Below the pieces are notes generated by a model that was given only the letters and a program-made list of their open reading frames with translations, ran no database searches and was not told where the DNA came from. A stretch of DNA of 64,000 nucleotides, taken from the NCBI RefSeq assembly GCF_019429535.1, contig NZ_JAHXZM010000002.1:310001-374000 (forward strand). The letters are read 5' to 3'. This DNA comes from Sphingomonas citricola. Lineage in GTDB: Bacteria > Pseudomonadota > Alphaproteobacteria > Sphingomonadales > Sphingomonadaceae. This document shows, piece by piece, positions 20,024 through 30,798 of this stretch (its first letter is position 1; the number at the start of each line of letters is the position of its first letter). A program made the position numbers and the translations under genes.

Positions 20024-20700
20024 GCCACGGCCTCCGTCGCCATCGCGCCGGCAAGATCGGCGTACCGATCGATCACCGCATGCGCTCCGCTGCCGCGCAG
20101 CACGGCGGCGTCGTGATAGCCCCAGGTGACCCCGATCGCGCGAACGCCTGCGTTCCGTGCCATCTGCATGTCGTAACTCGTGTCGCCGATCATGACCGTG
20201 AGATGGGGATCGGCGCCGGCCTCTGCCACCGCGGCGTGGATCATCGAGGGATGCGGTTTCGATGGGTGTCGGTCGGCGGTCTGCAACGTGACGAACCGGT
20301 CGGTCAATCCGTGGTGCGCTAGCACGTGCGACAGTCCGCGGTCGGACTTGCCCGTCGCGATGCCAAGGATCCAGCCCTGCCGGCCGAGCTCGTCGAGTGC
20401 GTCCACCACGCCGTCGTACAGCGGTTCGGCTTCGAACGATCCGTCGGCGCGCATCCGCTGGAACGCGGTCTTGTAATCCGCGGCGACCGCGGTGTGGAAC
20501 GCGGGCTCCGCATCGGGGGCGAGCGCGGCCACGGCCTCGACAAGGCTCAATCCAACGATGCCCCGGATCGCCTCGCGCGACGGCGGTGTGACGCGCACGC
20601 CCGCGAAGGCGCTTTCCATCGCGCGGCAAATGTTCGCGTGGCTGTCGACGAGCGTGCCGTCGCAGTCGAAGATCGCGAGGCGGACGGGGATATGCGGCAT
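20020..20700 (-). CDS. HAD-superfamily phosphatase (phosphoglycolate phosphatase-like)
   Basis: 226 residues with the full HAD motif set: motif I FDCDGTLVDS at the N terminus, motif II near GIATGKSDRG, the lysine in HPSKPHPSM, and motif IV MIGDTSYDMQMA. The cap is the Gph/PGMB type. Substrate could be phosphoglycolate or another small phosphate ester. It is the first gene of the operon with the small membrane protein and ATP12. Confidence 0.88.
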   Translation of the reverse strand: MPHIPVRLAIFDCDGTLVDSHANICRAMESAFAGVRVTPPSREAIRGIVGLSLVEAVAALAPDAEPAFHTAVAADYKTAFQRMRADGSFEAEPLYDGVVDALDELGRQGWILGIATGKSDRGLSHVLAHHGLTDRFVTLQTADRHPSKPHPSMIHAAVAEAGADPHLTVMIGDTSYDMQMARNAGVRAIGVTWGYHDAAVLRGSGAHAVIDRYADLAGAMATEAVA

Positions 20701-20906
20701 GACCGCGCCACTAGCAGCCACGTGCCCGCTTTGCCATGACGGCAAACGGCGCCAACAATCGTCGAATAGCACGAACGATCCGTCAGTGGGCGGCAAGGCG
20801 TTGTTTTCGTACGATGAATGCGGCGGGCTCGGCTAGGTTCGTTAACCTGGATATGTTTAACCCAGCCGCGGCCGCGGGGAAGGGCGGTCTGAGCGGGTGA
20901 TAGTCG

Positions 20907-21107
20907 ATGTTCGGTGCGGTTGCCTTTACCTATGGTCTGTTGATGACCTTCGTCATGTCGGGCGCGTCGCGTAATAAGAAGCAACGCCGACCCAATCCCG
21001 CGATGCTGACCGCGATCGGCTACGTGCTCGTGGGTATCACCAGTGCGGCGTCACTGCTGCTGTTTGGCTATGCCGGCTGGACGTATCTGGACATCGCCGC
21101 CGTTTGA
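20907..21107 (+). CDS. Small two-helix membrane protein of unknown function
   Basis: 66 residues with hydrophobic segments at both ends (FGAVAFTYGLLMTFVMSGAS and YVLVGITSAASLLLFGYAGW) and a basic loop (NKKQRRP) between, which by the positive-inside rule would be cytoplasmic. No domain recognised and the ribosome binding site is weak. It lies alone between the HAD and rluC genes, both on the other strand. Confidence 0.6.
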   Translation: MFGAVAFTYGLLMTFVMSGASRNKKQRRPNPAMLTAIGYVLVGITSAASLLLFGYAGWTYLDIAAV

Positions 21108-21164
21108 TCGCGTAGCACGGCGGCGGGCCGCCAATCCCGCCGCGCCGGTACCCGGCGTCCGCGC

Positions 21165-22265
21165 TCAGTCGTCGCGGCTGCCGCGTCCGCGCCGCTCGCC
21201 GCGGCGCGCCTTGCGGACTCCCTTGGCATGCGCGCGTGCTTTCGCCTTCTTCTCCTCGCGCGTCGGCGCGACGAAGTCGTTGATCGGCATCGAATTGCCC
21301 GCCATCTCCTCGAACCCCAGGCTCGCCAGGCTCTCGGCGAAATGCTGCGGCAACTCGGCGGTCACGTCGATTTCGCCGCCATCGGGATGGTCGACGCGGA
21401 TGCGGCGCGCATGGAGGTGCATCTTGCGGCTGATCCCGCCGGTCAGGAACGCCGCGGGTCCGCCGTATTTGCCGTCGCCGACGATCGGGTGGCCGATTGC
21501 CGCCATGTGGACGCGCAACTGATGCGTCCGCCCGGTCAGCGGTTGCAGCTCGACCCAGCAAGTGCGGTTGCCCGCGCGCTCGATGACGCGGTAGCGGCTG
21601 CGCGCGGTCTGACCCTCGGCTTCGTCGACGTGCATCTTCTCGCCGCCGGTGCCGGGCTGCTTCGCGATCGGCAGCTCGATCATCCCGTCGTCGATCGAGG
21701 GGACGCCGACGACGAGCGCCCAGTAGATCTTCTTGGCGGTCCGGCCCGAAAAGGTCTTGGCAAAGAACGCCGCCGCGCGCGAGGTGCGCGCGACCAGCAG
21801 CGCGCCCGACGTATCCTTGTCGAGCCGGTGGACGAGCTTTGGCCGTCCCTCCAGATCGTCCTGCAACGCGTCGAGCAGGCCGTCGACGTGCGCGGTCGTC
21901 TTGGTGCCGCCCTGTGTCGCGAGCCCCGGCGGCTTGTTCAGCACCAGCGCCTGCGGGTCGCGGTGGATCACCATTTCCTGCGCGAACGCCTGTTCGTCGG
22001 GGGTGAGCGGCGTGCGCTCGCGCTGCGGCCGTGCGGTGGTGCGCACCGCCTCGACCGGCGGAATGCGCAGCGTCTGCCCCGCCTGCACGCGGTCGCCCGG
22101 GCCGACGCGCGCGCCGTCGAGCCTGAGTTGCCCGGTACGCGCCCATTTTGCGACCGTGGTGAAGCTCGTCGCGTCGAGGTGACGCTTGAACCAGCGATCG
22201 ACGCGGATGCCATCGTCGTCGGGCGCGATGACGAACTGGCGGACGTTCTCGACCACCTTGTTCAT
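21165..22265 (-). CDS. rluC: RluC/RluD-family 23S rRNA pseudouridine synthase
   Basis: 366 residues. N-terminal S4 RNA-binding domain (GIRVDRWFKRHL through DRVQAGQTLRIP), then the catalytic domain with HRLDKDTSGALL containing the catalytic aspartate, followed by LQPLTGRTHQLRVH. The C terminus is a long basic tail (Lys/Arg-rich) that probably aids rRNA binding. The ATG overlaps the crcB stop (ATGA). RluC is favoured over RluD by overall layout, but paralogue assignment is inferred. Confidence 0.9.
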   Translation of the reverse strand: MNKVVENVRQFVIAPDDDGIRVDRWFKRHLDATSFTTVAKWARTGQLRLDGARVGPGDRVQAGQTLRIPPVEAVRTTARPQRERTPLTPDEQAFAQEMVIHRDPQALVLNKPPGLATQGGTKTTAHVDGLLDALQDDLEGRPKLVHRLDKDTSGALLVARTSRAAAFFAKTFSGRTAKKIYWALVVGVPSIDDGMIELPIAKQPGTGGEKMHVDEAEGQTARSRYRVIERAGNRTCWVELQPLTGRTHQLRVHMAAIGHPIVGDGKYGGPAAFLTGGISRKMHLHARRIRVDHPDGGEIDVTAELPQHFAESLASLGFEEMAGNSMPINDFVAPTREEKKAKARAHAKGVRKARRGERRGRGSRDD

Positions 22266-22636
22266 GCCGCCACCCGCACGATCGACAAGCCCGCGAACAA
22301 TGCCACGATCGAGCCGATCACCGAGACGAGCACGTAGCCGAGCGCGAGCAACACCGCACCGCGCTCGACCATGGCGACGGTGTCGAGCGAGAAGGACGAG
22401 AAGGTGGTGAAACCGCCGAGCACCCCGATCGCGAGAAACAACCGCCAGCCCTCGGGCGCGGAAACGCGCGCGAGTGCGCCGGTCAGCAGCCCCATCAGCA
22501 AGCCGCCGAGCAGATTGACGGTCATCGTGCCCCACGGCCAGTCGGGACCGAAGAATGACAGGGTAAAGCGTCCGGTCAGGTAACGCCCGGCCGAGCCGAG
22601 CGCGCCGCCTGCCATGACGGGAATAAGCGGGTTCAT
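22262..22636 (-). CDS. crcB: Fluoride efflux channel FluC/CrcB
   Basis: Dual-topology fluoride channel of the inner membrane. Four hydrophobic segments, the GGALGSAGRYLTGRF start and the GFTTFSSFSLD motif (sodium site and phenylalanine box) are present in 124 residues. A GTG one codon earlier is an equally possible start. It overlaps rluC by 4 bp. I looked for a fluoride riboswitch upstream and saw none. Confidence 0.95.
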   Translation of the reverse strand: MNPLIPVMAGGALGSAGRYLTGRFTLSFFGPDWPWGTMTVNLLGGLLMGLLTGALARVSAPEGWRLFLAIGVLGGFTTFSSFSLDTVAMVERGAVLLALGYVLVSVIGSIVALFAGLSIVRVAA

Positions 22637-22746
22637 CACCGCGCCCTATCGCGAAAACGCACCGAAAGGAATGCGCGCCGGGATGACGAGCGCGTCGGCG
22701 TCGCCGCGCGAGGGGTGATCGATCATACCCGCCCGCTTGGGCATGA

Positions 22747-23505
22747 TCAGCCGCCGTCGGCCATCAGGTCGATGTCGGTGCCACCATCGGTACGCGCGCG
22801 CATCGTCGCCATAAAGCTGCCGCCACCGCGACGGTTGCCCGCCAGCACGTGCTCGGCGCCGTCGGCGTGATGCTCGGACGCGTAGCCCGCCTCAGACGAC
22901 CGCGTGTAATACCAATCGAGCAACCGCTGCATCGGTGCGGCGCTCGAGAAACTGACGACGCGCAGCGCGCAGCCCTGGCCATCGGCCCCCGCGGCCTCGG
23001 TCACGCGCGCGTCGGGGTAGAGCGGCACGCCGCGCGGGAGGCGGTTGGCCCAGCCGGCCGAATAGTCGATGTTCGCCGCGCATTGCCCGGCACGACCGCC
23101 CTGCGCCTCGGCAAGCGCGCCGAGCGTCAGCGACTGACGCGCGATCGCGCATTGGCGGCAATTCCCCGTCGCGGCGGGGGCGCGGCGCAGCGTCTCGCCG
23201 GACGTCGCATTCATCGCGGCGGCCTGCGCGTGTGCGGCGGCCGCGATGTCGACCGGGGGCAACGCGCCGCTCTGCGGCTGCGTCGGTGGGCGGATCGTGT
23301 CGGCGTTTGCCTGTTGCACGAGCGCAGGGTCGACCATGATCTGGTCACGCAGCGCCGCGGTCAGCGCCGGATCGGCGGCGGGCGAGGAGGCCGCAGTGCC
23401 GGTCATCGCCGCGGCGGGTGCGGAGGGCGCGGCCTCGTCGGGTGCGCTGCTGCCACAACCGGCGAGCGCCAGCGCGGCGAGGCAGGGGAATAGAAGTCGA
23501 GCCAT
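22747..23505 (-). CDS. Putative lipoprotein of unknown function
   Basis: 252 residues beginning with a signal peptide and lipobox (LAALALAGC). An Ala/Pro-rich linker is followed by a cysteine-containing region (NCRQCAIARQSLT) and a C-terminal domain with LLDWYYTRSSEAGYASEHH. The CxxC may bind metal or form a disulfide. No family recognised. Start at the ATG at 23505; one three codons upstream (23514) is also possible. Confidence 0.72.
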   Translation of the reverse strand: MARLLFPCLAALALAGCGSSAPDEAAPSAPAAAMTGTAASSPAADPALTAALRDQIMVDPALVQQANADTIRPPTQPQSGALPPVDIAAAAHAQAAAMNATSGETLRRAPAATGNCRQCAIARQSLTLGALAEAQGGRAGQCAANIDYSAGWANRLPRGVPLYPDARVTEAAGADGQGCALRVVSFSSAAPMQRLLDWYYTRSSEAGYASEHHADGAEHVLAGNRRGGGSFMATMRARTDGGTDIDLMADGG

Positions 23506-23622
23506 TGGGTCCATTGCGACGCGAACGTTGCACGATGTCATGCCGCCATGGGCGTTAAGGAAGCGTGTGACGAAATGTGTGTCACTCTTGCAAGACACCA
23601 CGCAGGCGACCACATTGATGCC

Positions 23623-23844
23623 ATGTTCAACATCATCTCGATCCTGATCGGCCTCGTCGCACTGGTGCTCGGCATCGTGCCGTTCCTGCCATTTCTAGCC
23701 TGGGGTTACTGGTTCGTCATTCCGATCGCCATCGTCGGCGCTGCGATCGGCGCATTGTCGTCGTCCAATTCGGGACGGAACCTGAACCTCATCCTGATCG
23801 TGATCTTCGCCGCGCGGTTGATGCTGGGCGGCGGCCTCATCTGA
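23623..23844 (+). CDS. Small integral membrane protein
   Basis: 73 residues that are almost entirely two hydrophobic helices (IISILIGLVALVLGIVPFLP and WFVIPIAIVGAAIGALSS) and a third weaker one at the C terminus. Function is unknown. A strong bidirectional terminator follows 6 bp after the stop, which supports it being expressed. Confidence 0.65.
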   Translation: MFNIISILIGLVALVLGIVPFLPFLAWGYWFVIPIAIVGAAIGALSSSNSGRNLNLILIVIFAARLMLGGGLI

Positions 23845-23850
23845 CGCGCG

Positions 23851-23879
23851 AAAGGGCCCGGCAATGCGCCGGGCCCTTT
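23851..23879. terminator. Bidirectional intrinsic terminator
   Basis: A perfect 12-bp inverted repeat (aaagggcccggc / gccgggcccttt) with a 5-nt loop AATGC. It carries T-rich ends in both directions and lies between two convergent genes. Confidence 0.9.
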
Positions 23880-23897
23880 GCGTAGTGATCAGGTTGA

Positions 23898-24458
23898 TCA
23901 GCGGCAGCGCACGTTGCCGCGGTCGATCGACTGACCCAGCAGCGCACCGCCGCCGGCACCGATAACCGTCCCGAGCAGCCGCGAACCGCCGCCCGCGATC
24001 ACGTTGCCCAGCGCACCGCCCGCCAGTCCGCCGACGACCAGACCGGTCGTGCCGTCGTTCCGGCGGCAATAGTAACGGTTGTCGCGCCCGCGATAGATGC
24101 GGTCGTTGCGACCCAGCGAACGCTCCTGATAATACCGGCCGTCGCGGTAGTAGCGGTCGGCATAATAGGCGCGCTGACCCGGCTCGAGCCGGTTGTAGTC
24201 GTAGCGGTTGCTCTGGCGCCAGTCGCGAACGTCGTTGCGATAGTCGCGGCGGGCATCGCTGATGTTGTCGCGATATTCGCGTCGCGCGTTGCGCACGTCA
24301 CGGCGGCTGTCGGCGTCGCGCAGATCCTCGCGATATTCCTGACGCGCATCGCGCACGTCGCGATTATATTCGCGTCCGGCTTGGTAGGGGTTCTGGGCGA
24401 GGGCGGGCGCGGTGCCGAGCGCCGTGGCGGCGATTGCGGCGGCAAGCATGATACGCAT
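23898..24458 (-). CDS. Secreted charged-repeat glycine-zipper protein (copy 2 of 3)
   Basis: 186 residues: signal peptide ending at ALAQ, then roughly six imperfect 10-12-residue repeats of the form RDVRxARxEYRD (residues 30-85), a Tyr-rich linker, then Cys131 and the zipper GTTGLVVGGLAGGALG ... LLGTVIGAGGGALLG, ending in RCR. Its zipper and the flanking cysteines match the proteins at 10847 and 25065. The charged repeats resemble those of the lipoprotein at 54272. A GGAG ribosome binding site precedes the ATG. Role unknown. Confidence 0.82.
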   Translation of the reverse strand: MRIMLAAAIAATALGTAPALAQNPYQAGREYNRDVRDARQEYREDLRDADSRRDVRNARREYRDNISDARRDYRNDVRDWRQSNRYDYNRLEPGQRAYYADRYYRDGRYYQERSLGRNDRIYRGRDNRYYCRRNDGTTGLVVGGLAGGALGNVIAGGGSRLLGTVIGAGGGALLGQSIDRGNVRCR

Positions 24459-24537
24459 ATGACAACTCCATCGTCAGTGATGAAACAAGACCCCCCGCTC
24501 TTATCCCCGGTTGCGTGAACCAAAAACTACACGTCGT

Positions 24538-24969
24538 TCATTCAGTCTTCAGCGTATGATCGAGCGTGATCTCGGCGTTCAACAGCTTCGACACCGGGCA
24601 ATTGGCCTTTGCCTCGTTCGCAATCTTGGCGAACTCCTCGGCCGAAATGCCAGGAACATCGGCGGTCAGTGACAAGGCGGACTTACTGATCTTGAAGCCG
24701 TCGCCGTCCTTATCGAGCGTGACCTTGGCTTTCGTCTCGAGTGTGCCGTCGCTGTGGCCGGCCTGTGCGAGCGCGAAGCTCAGCGCCATCGTAAAGCAGC
24801 TTGCATGCGCGGCGGCGATCAACTCCTCGGGATTGGTGCCCGGCTCGTTTTCAAACCGCGTGTTGAAGCCATAGGCGTTGTCGGACAGCACGCCCGACTG
24901 CGTCGATACGTGACCCTTGCCGTCTTTGCCGAGGCCCTCGTACCGGGCGGATGCGCTTCTGACCGACAT
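24538..24969 (-). CDS. osmC: OsmC/Ohr-family peroxidase
   Basis: 143 residues. The catalytic cysteine pair of organic hydroperoxide reductases is present in HASCFTMALS and again in EAKANCPVSKLLNAEI. The TNPEELIAAAH segment is the family signature. Such proteins reduce organic hydroperoxides with dihydrolipoyl or thiol donors. AAGGAG sits upstream of the ATG. OsmC-type is preferred to Ohr because of the second-cysteine context. Confidence 0.92.
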   Translation of the reverse strand: MSVRSASARYEGLGKDGKGHVSTQSGVLSDNAYGFNTRFENEPGTNPEELIAAAHASCFTMALSFALAQAGHSDGTLETKAKVTLDKDGDGFKISKSALSLTADVPGISAEEFAKIANEAKANCPVSKLLNAEITLDHTLKTE

Positions 24970-24993
24970 GTCTGCTCCTTGATCGATGTTAAA

Positions 24994-25027
24994 ACGGGTG
25001 CGGTTCGCCGGAGAGAACCGCACCCGT
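24994..25027 (-). terminator. Intrinsic terminator after glycine-zipper gene copy 3
   Basis: A perfect 13-bp stem (acgggtgcggttc / gaaccgcacccgt) with an 8-nt loop, followed on the minus strand by TTTTAA. It lies between the stop of the gene ending at 25065 and the osmC start, so osmC probably has its own promoter. Confidence 0.9.
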
Positions 25028-25064
25028 CCAATTCGGTTGCATTCAGCCGAAGATCAGTTGCCGA

Positions 25065-25370
25065 TCAGCGGCAGCGACGATCCCCGCTGCGCTCGATCTC
25101 GCGACCCGCGAGCGCGCCACCCGCACCGCCCAGCAGCGTGCCGAGCGTGCGGTCGCCGCGTGTGTCAATCGTGCGGCCAACTAGCGCGCCTGCGACGCCG
25201 CCGACGACCAGACCGGTCGTGCCGTTCGGCTTGCGGCAACGCAGCCGTCCGTCGTTGCCGCGCCACTCGCGGTAGGAATGACGCTTGCGCGCGTCGGCGT
25301 CATGCGTCGTCGCGATCAGGGTCGGCAGCACCATGGTGGTCGCGCCAAGGGCAAGCATGAAGTTACGCAT
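25065..25370 (-). CDS. Secreted glycine-zipper protein (copy 3 of 3)
   Basis: 101 residues: signal peptide, a short basic linker, Cys45 in RLRCRKPNGTTG, a glycine zipper, and a terminal RRCR (Cys100). The stretch GRTIDTRGDRTLGT is identical to the copy at 10847 and the zipper start GTTGLVVGG is identical to the copy at 23898, so the three are clear paralogues. A GGAG precedes the ATG. Function unknown, envelope location inferred. Confidence 0.82.
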   Translation of the reverse strand: MRNFMLALGATTMVLPTLIATTHDADARKRHSYREWRGNDGRLRCRKPNGTTGLVVGGVAGALVGRTIDTRGDRTLGTLLGGAGGALAGREIERSGDRRCR

Positions 25371-25520
25371 CTACAGTCTCCCGGTGTGATTGCTGTTGGG
25401 GGTGTAACGACATGAAAATGGCACGGGTTGCATGAACCAGAAACAACGTGCCGTTCATCGTCATGTCCGATCTCCACGTCGGCGCTGGCAACCGCGGATC
25501 ACGCGCATTAGGCTTGCCCA

Positions 25521-26231
25521 ATGCCTGACATCCGCAACATCGTGGTGCTGACCGGCGCCGGTATCTCGGCCGAAAGCGGCATCGCGACCTTCCGCGGGCC
25601 CGGCGGCTTGTGGGAGGGCCACCGCGTCGAGGACGTTTGCACGCCCGAGGCGCTGGCGGCCGACGCGGCGCTCGTCCACCGCTTCTAAAATGCGCGCCGC
25701 GCCGCGCTCGACGATGTGTCGCCGAATGCCGCGCATCACGCGCTAGCCCGGCTCGATGCAGCGTGGACGGGTGATCTGCTTATCCTGACGCAGAACGTCG
25801 ACGACCTGCACGAACGTGCCGGGACGACGCGAATGCTTCATATGCACGGCGAGTTACGCTCGGCGCTCTGTGCGCTTTGCGGTATCCGCCACGAGTGGGC
25901 GGGCCCGCTGCCCCCCGGCGCATCGTGTCCGGATTGCGGTGAGGATGCCTTGCGACCCGACATCGTCTTCTTTGGCGAGATGCCGTATCAGATGGACCGG
26001 ATCGAGCGAGCCTTGGCCGAAGCCGACCTGTTCGTTTCGATCGGGACGTCGGGCGCGGTCTATCCCGCCGCCGGTTTCGTCCAGACGGCGGCGCACTATG
26101 GCGCGCGCACGCTGGAACTCAATCTTGAACCCTCGGCGGGAAGCCGCTGGTTCGAGGAAACGCGTTCGGGGCCGGCGGGTGTGCTGGTGCCCGCGTGGGT
26201 TGATGAGATGATCGGGGAGCGCGCGCGATGA
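25521..26231 (+). pseudogene. cobB: Sir2-family NAD-dependent protein deacylase, interrupted by an in-frame stop
   Basis: The frame from the ATG at 25521 carries [18 protein letters not shown], then TAA at 25686-25688 (codon 56), then continues in the same frame with NARRAALDDVSPNAAHHAL, the catalytic histidine region MLHMHGELRSALCALCG, the zinc cysteines (CALC and CPDC), and the NAD-binding C-terminal half to 26231. The stop replaces an expected tyrosine codon (TAC/TAT) in the conserved HRFYNARR segment. Everything else is intact and there is no frameshift. Either a nonsense mutation or a base-call error. A GTG at 25716 could give only a 171-residue fragment lacking the NAD-binding motif. 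The last codons overlap the next gene (ATGA). Confidence 0.88.
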
Positions 26232-26647
26232 GCGGAAACGTCGGTGAGCTCGGCCGAACCCTCGGGCTGATCCGGGTGGTCGAGATGGACCCCGCCGGGC
26301 GCGCGCGGATAGAATATCTGGCGGGCACACATATGTGCCACTCGGGCGGCGTGGTGCAGGGCGGATTTGTCACCGGCTGGATCGACGCTGCGATGGCGCA
26401 CGCCGCGATTGCGATGGCAGGCGAGGGGGTTACGCCGATGTCGCTAGAGTTGAAGGTCAGCTTCTTCGCGCCGGCCCGGCCGGGTAAGGTCGTCGCCGAA
26501 GGCTGGGTCGAGCGGCGCGGGCGCTCGACCTGTTTCTTCGAGGGGCGGTTGACCGACGTACAGGGAAAGGTGCTCGCCAAGGCGTCGTCGACCGTGATGC
26601 TCGCCGACCGCGCGCGCGTGGAGGCGAGCGCGGCGGCGGCACGCTAG
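26228..26647 (+). CDS. Hotdog-fold thioesterase (PaaI-like)
   Basis: 139 residues. The hotdog signature appears as HSGGVVQGGFVTGWIDAAMAH and the strand LELKVSFFAPARPGKVVAEG. PaaI-family enzymes hydrolyse aromatic or short acyl-CoA esters. Its ATG overlaps the stop of the interrupted sir2 gene, so the pair was presumably one transcription unit; a polar effect of the sir2 stop is possible. Confidence 0.85.
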   Translation: MSGNVGELGRTLGLIRVVEMDPAGRARIEYLAGTHMCHSGGVVQGGFVTGWIDAAMAHAAIAMAGEGVTPMSLELKVSFFAPARPGKVVAEGWVERRGRSTCFFEGRLTDVQGKVLAKASSTVMLADRARVEASAAAAR

Positions 26648-26648
26648 C

Positions 26649-27569
26649 TCAATCGACCCAGTCGAGCCCCAGGTCGCGGTAGACGCTGCGATCCTCATCC
26701 CAGTCGGGCTTGACCTTGACGTGCAGGTACAGATGCACCGGGCGGTCGAGCAGCACCGCCAGTTCGGCCCGCGCGCGCGCGCCGATCTCGCGGATGCGCG
26801 CGCCGCCTTTGCCGAGCACGATCGCGCGCTGCGTCACGCGCTCGACAAGGATCTGCTGGTGGATCTCGGCCGACCCGTCGGCGCGTTCCTCGAACTTCTC
26901 GGTCTCGACCACGCTGGCGTAGGGAAGCTCGGCGTGAAGCTGGAGATAGAGCTGCTCGCGCGTCACCTCGGCGGCGAGCGCGCGCTCGCTCGCGTCTGAT
27001 ACCTGGTCCTCGGGATAGTGCCACGGTCCGACGGGCATCGCGGCGGCGAAGGCGTCTTTCAACTCCTTCACCCCGTCGCCCGTCTGCGCCGATATGAAGA
27101 AGGTCTCGGCGAACGGCAGCAGCGCGTTCAGCCGCTCGGCGTGGAGCAACAGCTTGGGCTTGTCCGCCAGATCGACCTTGTTGAGCACAAGATAGATCGG
27201 TTCGCTGCGGCCTTTCAGCGCCTCGGCGATCTCGGTCACCTTGGGGCCGAGCCCGCCCTTCGCATCGACTACCAGTGCAATGACGTCCGCACCCTCGGCG
27301 CCGCCCCACGCCGCGGCGACCATCGCGCGGTCGAAGCGGCGTTTGGGCTCGAAGATGCCGGGGGTATCGACCAGCAGCAACTGCGTCTCGTCGCGCAGCG
27401 CGACCCCCATCAGCTTGGTGCGCGTCGTCTGCGCCTTGGGGCTGACGATCGCGACCTTCTGCCCGACGAGCGCGTTGACGAGGGTCGATTTGCCCGCGTT
27501 GGGGGCGCCGACGATCGCGACGAGGCCGCAGCGCTGCGCGGGTGTAATCATTTCCGAAATCTCGCTCAC
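26649..27569 (-). CDS. era: GTPase Era
   Basis: Ribosome biogenesis GTPase that binds 16S rRNA. G1 [15 protein letters not shown]3 DTPG, G4 NKVD, and a C-terminal KH domain ([17 protein letters not shown]) are complete. A GTG at 27569 overlaps the dnaJ stop (GTGA) and yields 306 residues starting MSE, as in relatives; the ATG at 27551 is a fallback. Third gene of the dnaK-dnaJ-era run. Confidence 0.95.
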   Translation of the reverse strand: MSEISEMITPAQRCGLVAIVGAPNAGKSTLVNALVGQKVAIVSPKAQTTRTKLMGVALRDETQLLLVDTPGIFEPKRRFDRAMVAAAWGGAEGADVIALVVDAKGGLGPKVTEIAEALKGRSEPIYLVLNKVDLADKPKLLLHAERLNALLPFAETFFISAQTGDGVKELKDAFAAAMPVGPWHYPEDQVSDASERALAAEVTREQLYLQLHAELPYASVVETEKFEERADGSAEIHQQILVERVTQRAIVLGKGGARIREIGARARAELAVLLDRPVHLYLHVKVKPDWDEDRSVYRDLGLDWVD

Positions 27570-28684
27570 TCCCCGGCGAACGCGCTCTTGAGCCGCGAAA
27601 AGAACCCCTGGCTCTGCGGGCACTCCTCGCCCGTCTCGGTCTCGCGGAACAGTTCGAGCAACTCGCGCTGGCGCGTCGACAGCTTGGTCGGCGTCTCGAC
27701 GTCGATCTGGATTACCAGGTCGCCGTGACCACGGCCCTGCAACACCGGCATGCCGGCGCCGCGCTGGCGCAATTGCTTGCCCGACTGGATGCCCGCGGGG
27801 ATGCGGATTTCATGCGTGCGGCCGTCGAGCCCGGGGATCGACATCGTGCCGCCGAGTGACGCGGTCGTGAAGCTGATCGGGGCGTGCGCGAAGAGCGTCG
27901 TGCCCTCACGCTCGAACAGATTGTGCCGTTTGACGTGGAGAAAGATGTAGAGGTCGCCCGGCGGCGCGCCGCGCGCGCCCGCCTCGCCTTCGCCGGTCAG
28001 GCGCACGCGCGTACCCTCGTCGACCCCCGGCGGCACGTTGACGCTCAACGTCTTGGTCTGCTCAACCCGGCCCTCGCCGCGGCAGTCGCTGCATGGCGTA
28101 TCGATCACCTCGCCCGAGCCGTGGCAGGCGGGGCAGGCGCGCTCGACCACGAAGAAGCCTTGTTGTGCGCGCACCTTGCCGTGACCCGCGCAGGTCTTGC
28201 ACTGGTGCGCATGGGTGCCGGGCTTCGCGCCCGAGCCATGGCACGTGTCGCACGCAACCGAGATGTCGACGGTGATGTCGGTCTGCTTGCCGTGATACGC
28301 TTCCTCGAGGGTGATCTCCATGTCGTAGCGCAGATCGGCACCGCGACGCTGCTGGCGCCCGCCTTGCTGACGCCCGCCCATGAATTCGCCGAAGACGCTC
28401 TCGAAGATGTCGGAGAAGCCGCCGAAATCCTGCGGTCCCGCGCCACCGCCGCCCTGCTGGAACGCAGCGTGGCCGAAGCGGTCGTAGGCCGCGCGCTTCT
28501 GCGGGTCCTTCAGGCAATCGTACGCTTCGCTGACGGCCTTGAACTTGGCCTCGGAATCCTTGCAGCCGGCATTCTTGTCGGGATGATACTTCATCGCGAG
28601 CTTGCGGTACGACGACTTGATCGTCGCCGCGTCCGCGGTGCGCTCGCATTCGAGCAGTTCGTAATAATCGATCGTGGTGCTCAT
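27566..28684 (-). CDS. dnaJ: Chaperone protein DnaJ
   Basis: Hsp40 co-chaperone of DnaK. J domain with KYHPDKNAG, a glycine-rich linker ([13 protein letters not shown]), four CxxCxGxG zinc-finger motifs ([40 protein letters not shown]) and a C-terminal substrate-binding region. 372 residues, standard. It lies 117 bp downstream of dnaK and its stop overlaps the era start. Confidence 0.98.
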   Translation of the reverse strand: MSTTIDYYELLECERTADAATIKSSYRKLAMKYHPDKNAGCKDSEAKFKAVSEAYDCLKDPQKRAAYDRFGHAAFQQGGGGAGPQDFGGFSDIFESVFGEFMGGRQQGGRQQRRGADLRYDMEITLEEAYHGKQTDITVDISVACDTCHGSGAKPGTHAHQCKTCAGHGKVRAQQGFFVVERACPACHGSGEVIDTPCSDCRGEGRVEQTKTLSVNVPPGVDEGTRVRLTGEGEAGARGAPPGDLYIFLHVKRHNLFEREGTTLFAHAPISFTTASLGGTMSIPGLDGRTHEIRIPAGIQSGKQLRQRGAGMPVLQGRGHGDLVIQIDVETPTKLSTRQRELLELFRETETGEECPQSQGFFSRLKSAFAGE

Positions 28685-28769
28685 GCCGGCCTCTCGAGGC
28701 TCTTTCCCGCAACGGAGGAAAGAAATGGGGGGAGGGCGATGGCCGTGATCGGCGCCCGCCGCTCCCCCA

Positions 28770-28793
28770 GCCCGCCCCGGTGAGGGGGCGGGC
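28770..28793 (-). terminator. Intergenic hairpin between dnaK and dnaJ
   Basis: A perfect 9-bp GC stem (gcccgcccc / ggggcgggc) with a 6-nt loop starts 9 bp after the dnaK stop. There is no T-run, so it may attenuate transcription or stabilise the dnaK message, giving more dnaK than dnaJ, rather than fully terminate. Confidence 0.5.
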
Positions 28794-28801
28794 GAACGCG
28801 C

Positions 28802-30712
<1,911 letters not shown>

Positions 30713-30798
30713 GAGTGCTTTGCCTAGCCCCTACAACGATGAAAAAACATGCAAGTCACGCCCCGTTACGGCAGCGCAACCCTTCGTGTCTGGGGGCG

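Noticed and set aside
22640..22746. Fluoride riboswitch upstream of crcB
   Set aside because: No match to the conserved riboswitch core was seen, and the gap is short.
25686..25688. Selenocysteine or pyrrolysine readthrough in the sir2 gene
   Set aside because: The codon is TAA, not TGA or TAG, and the family has tyrosine there.
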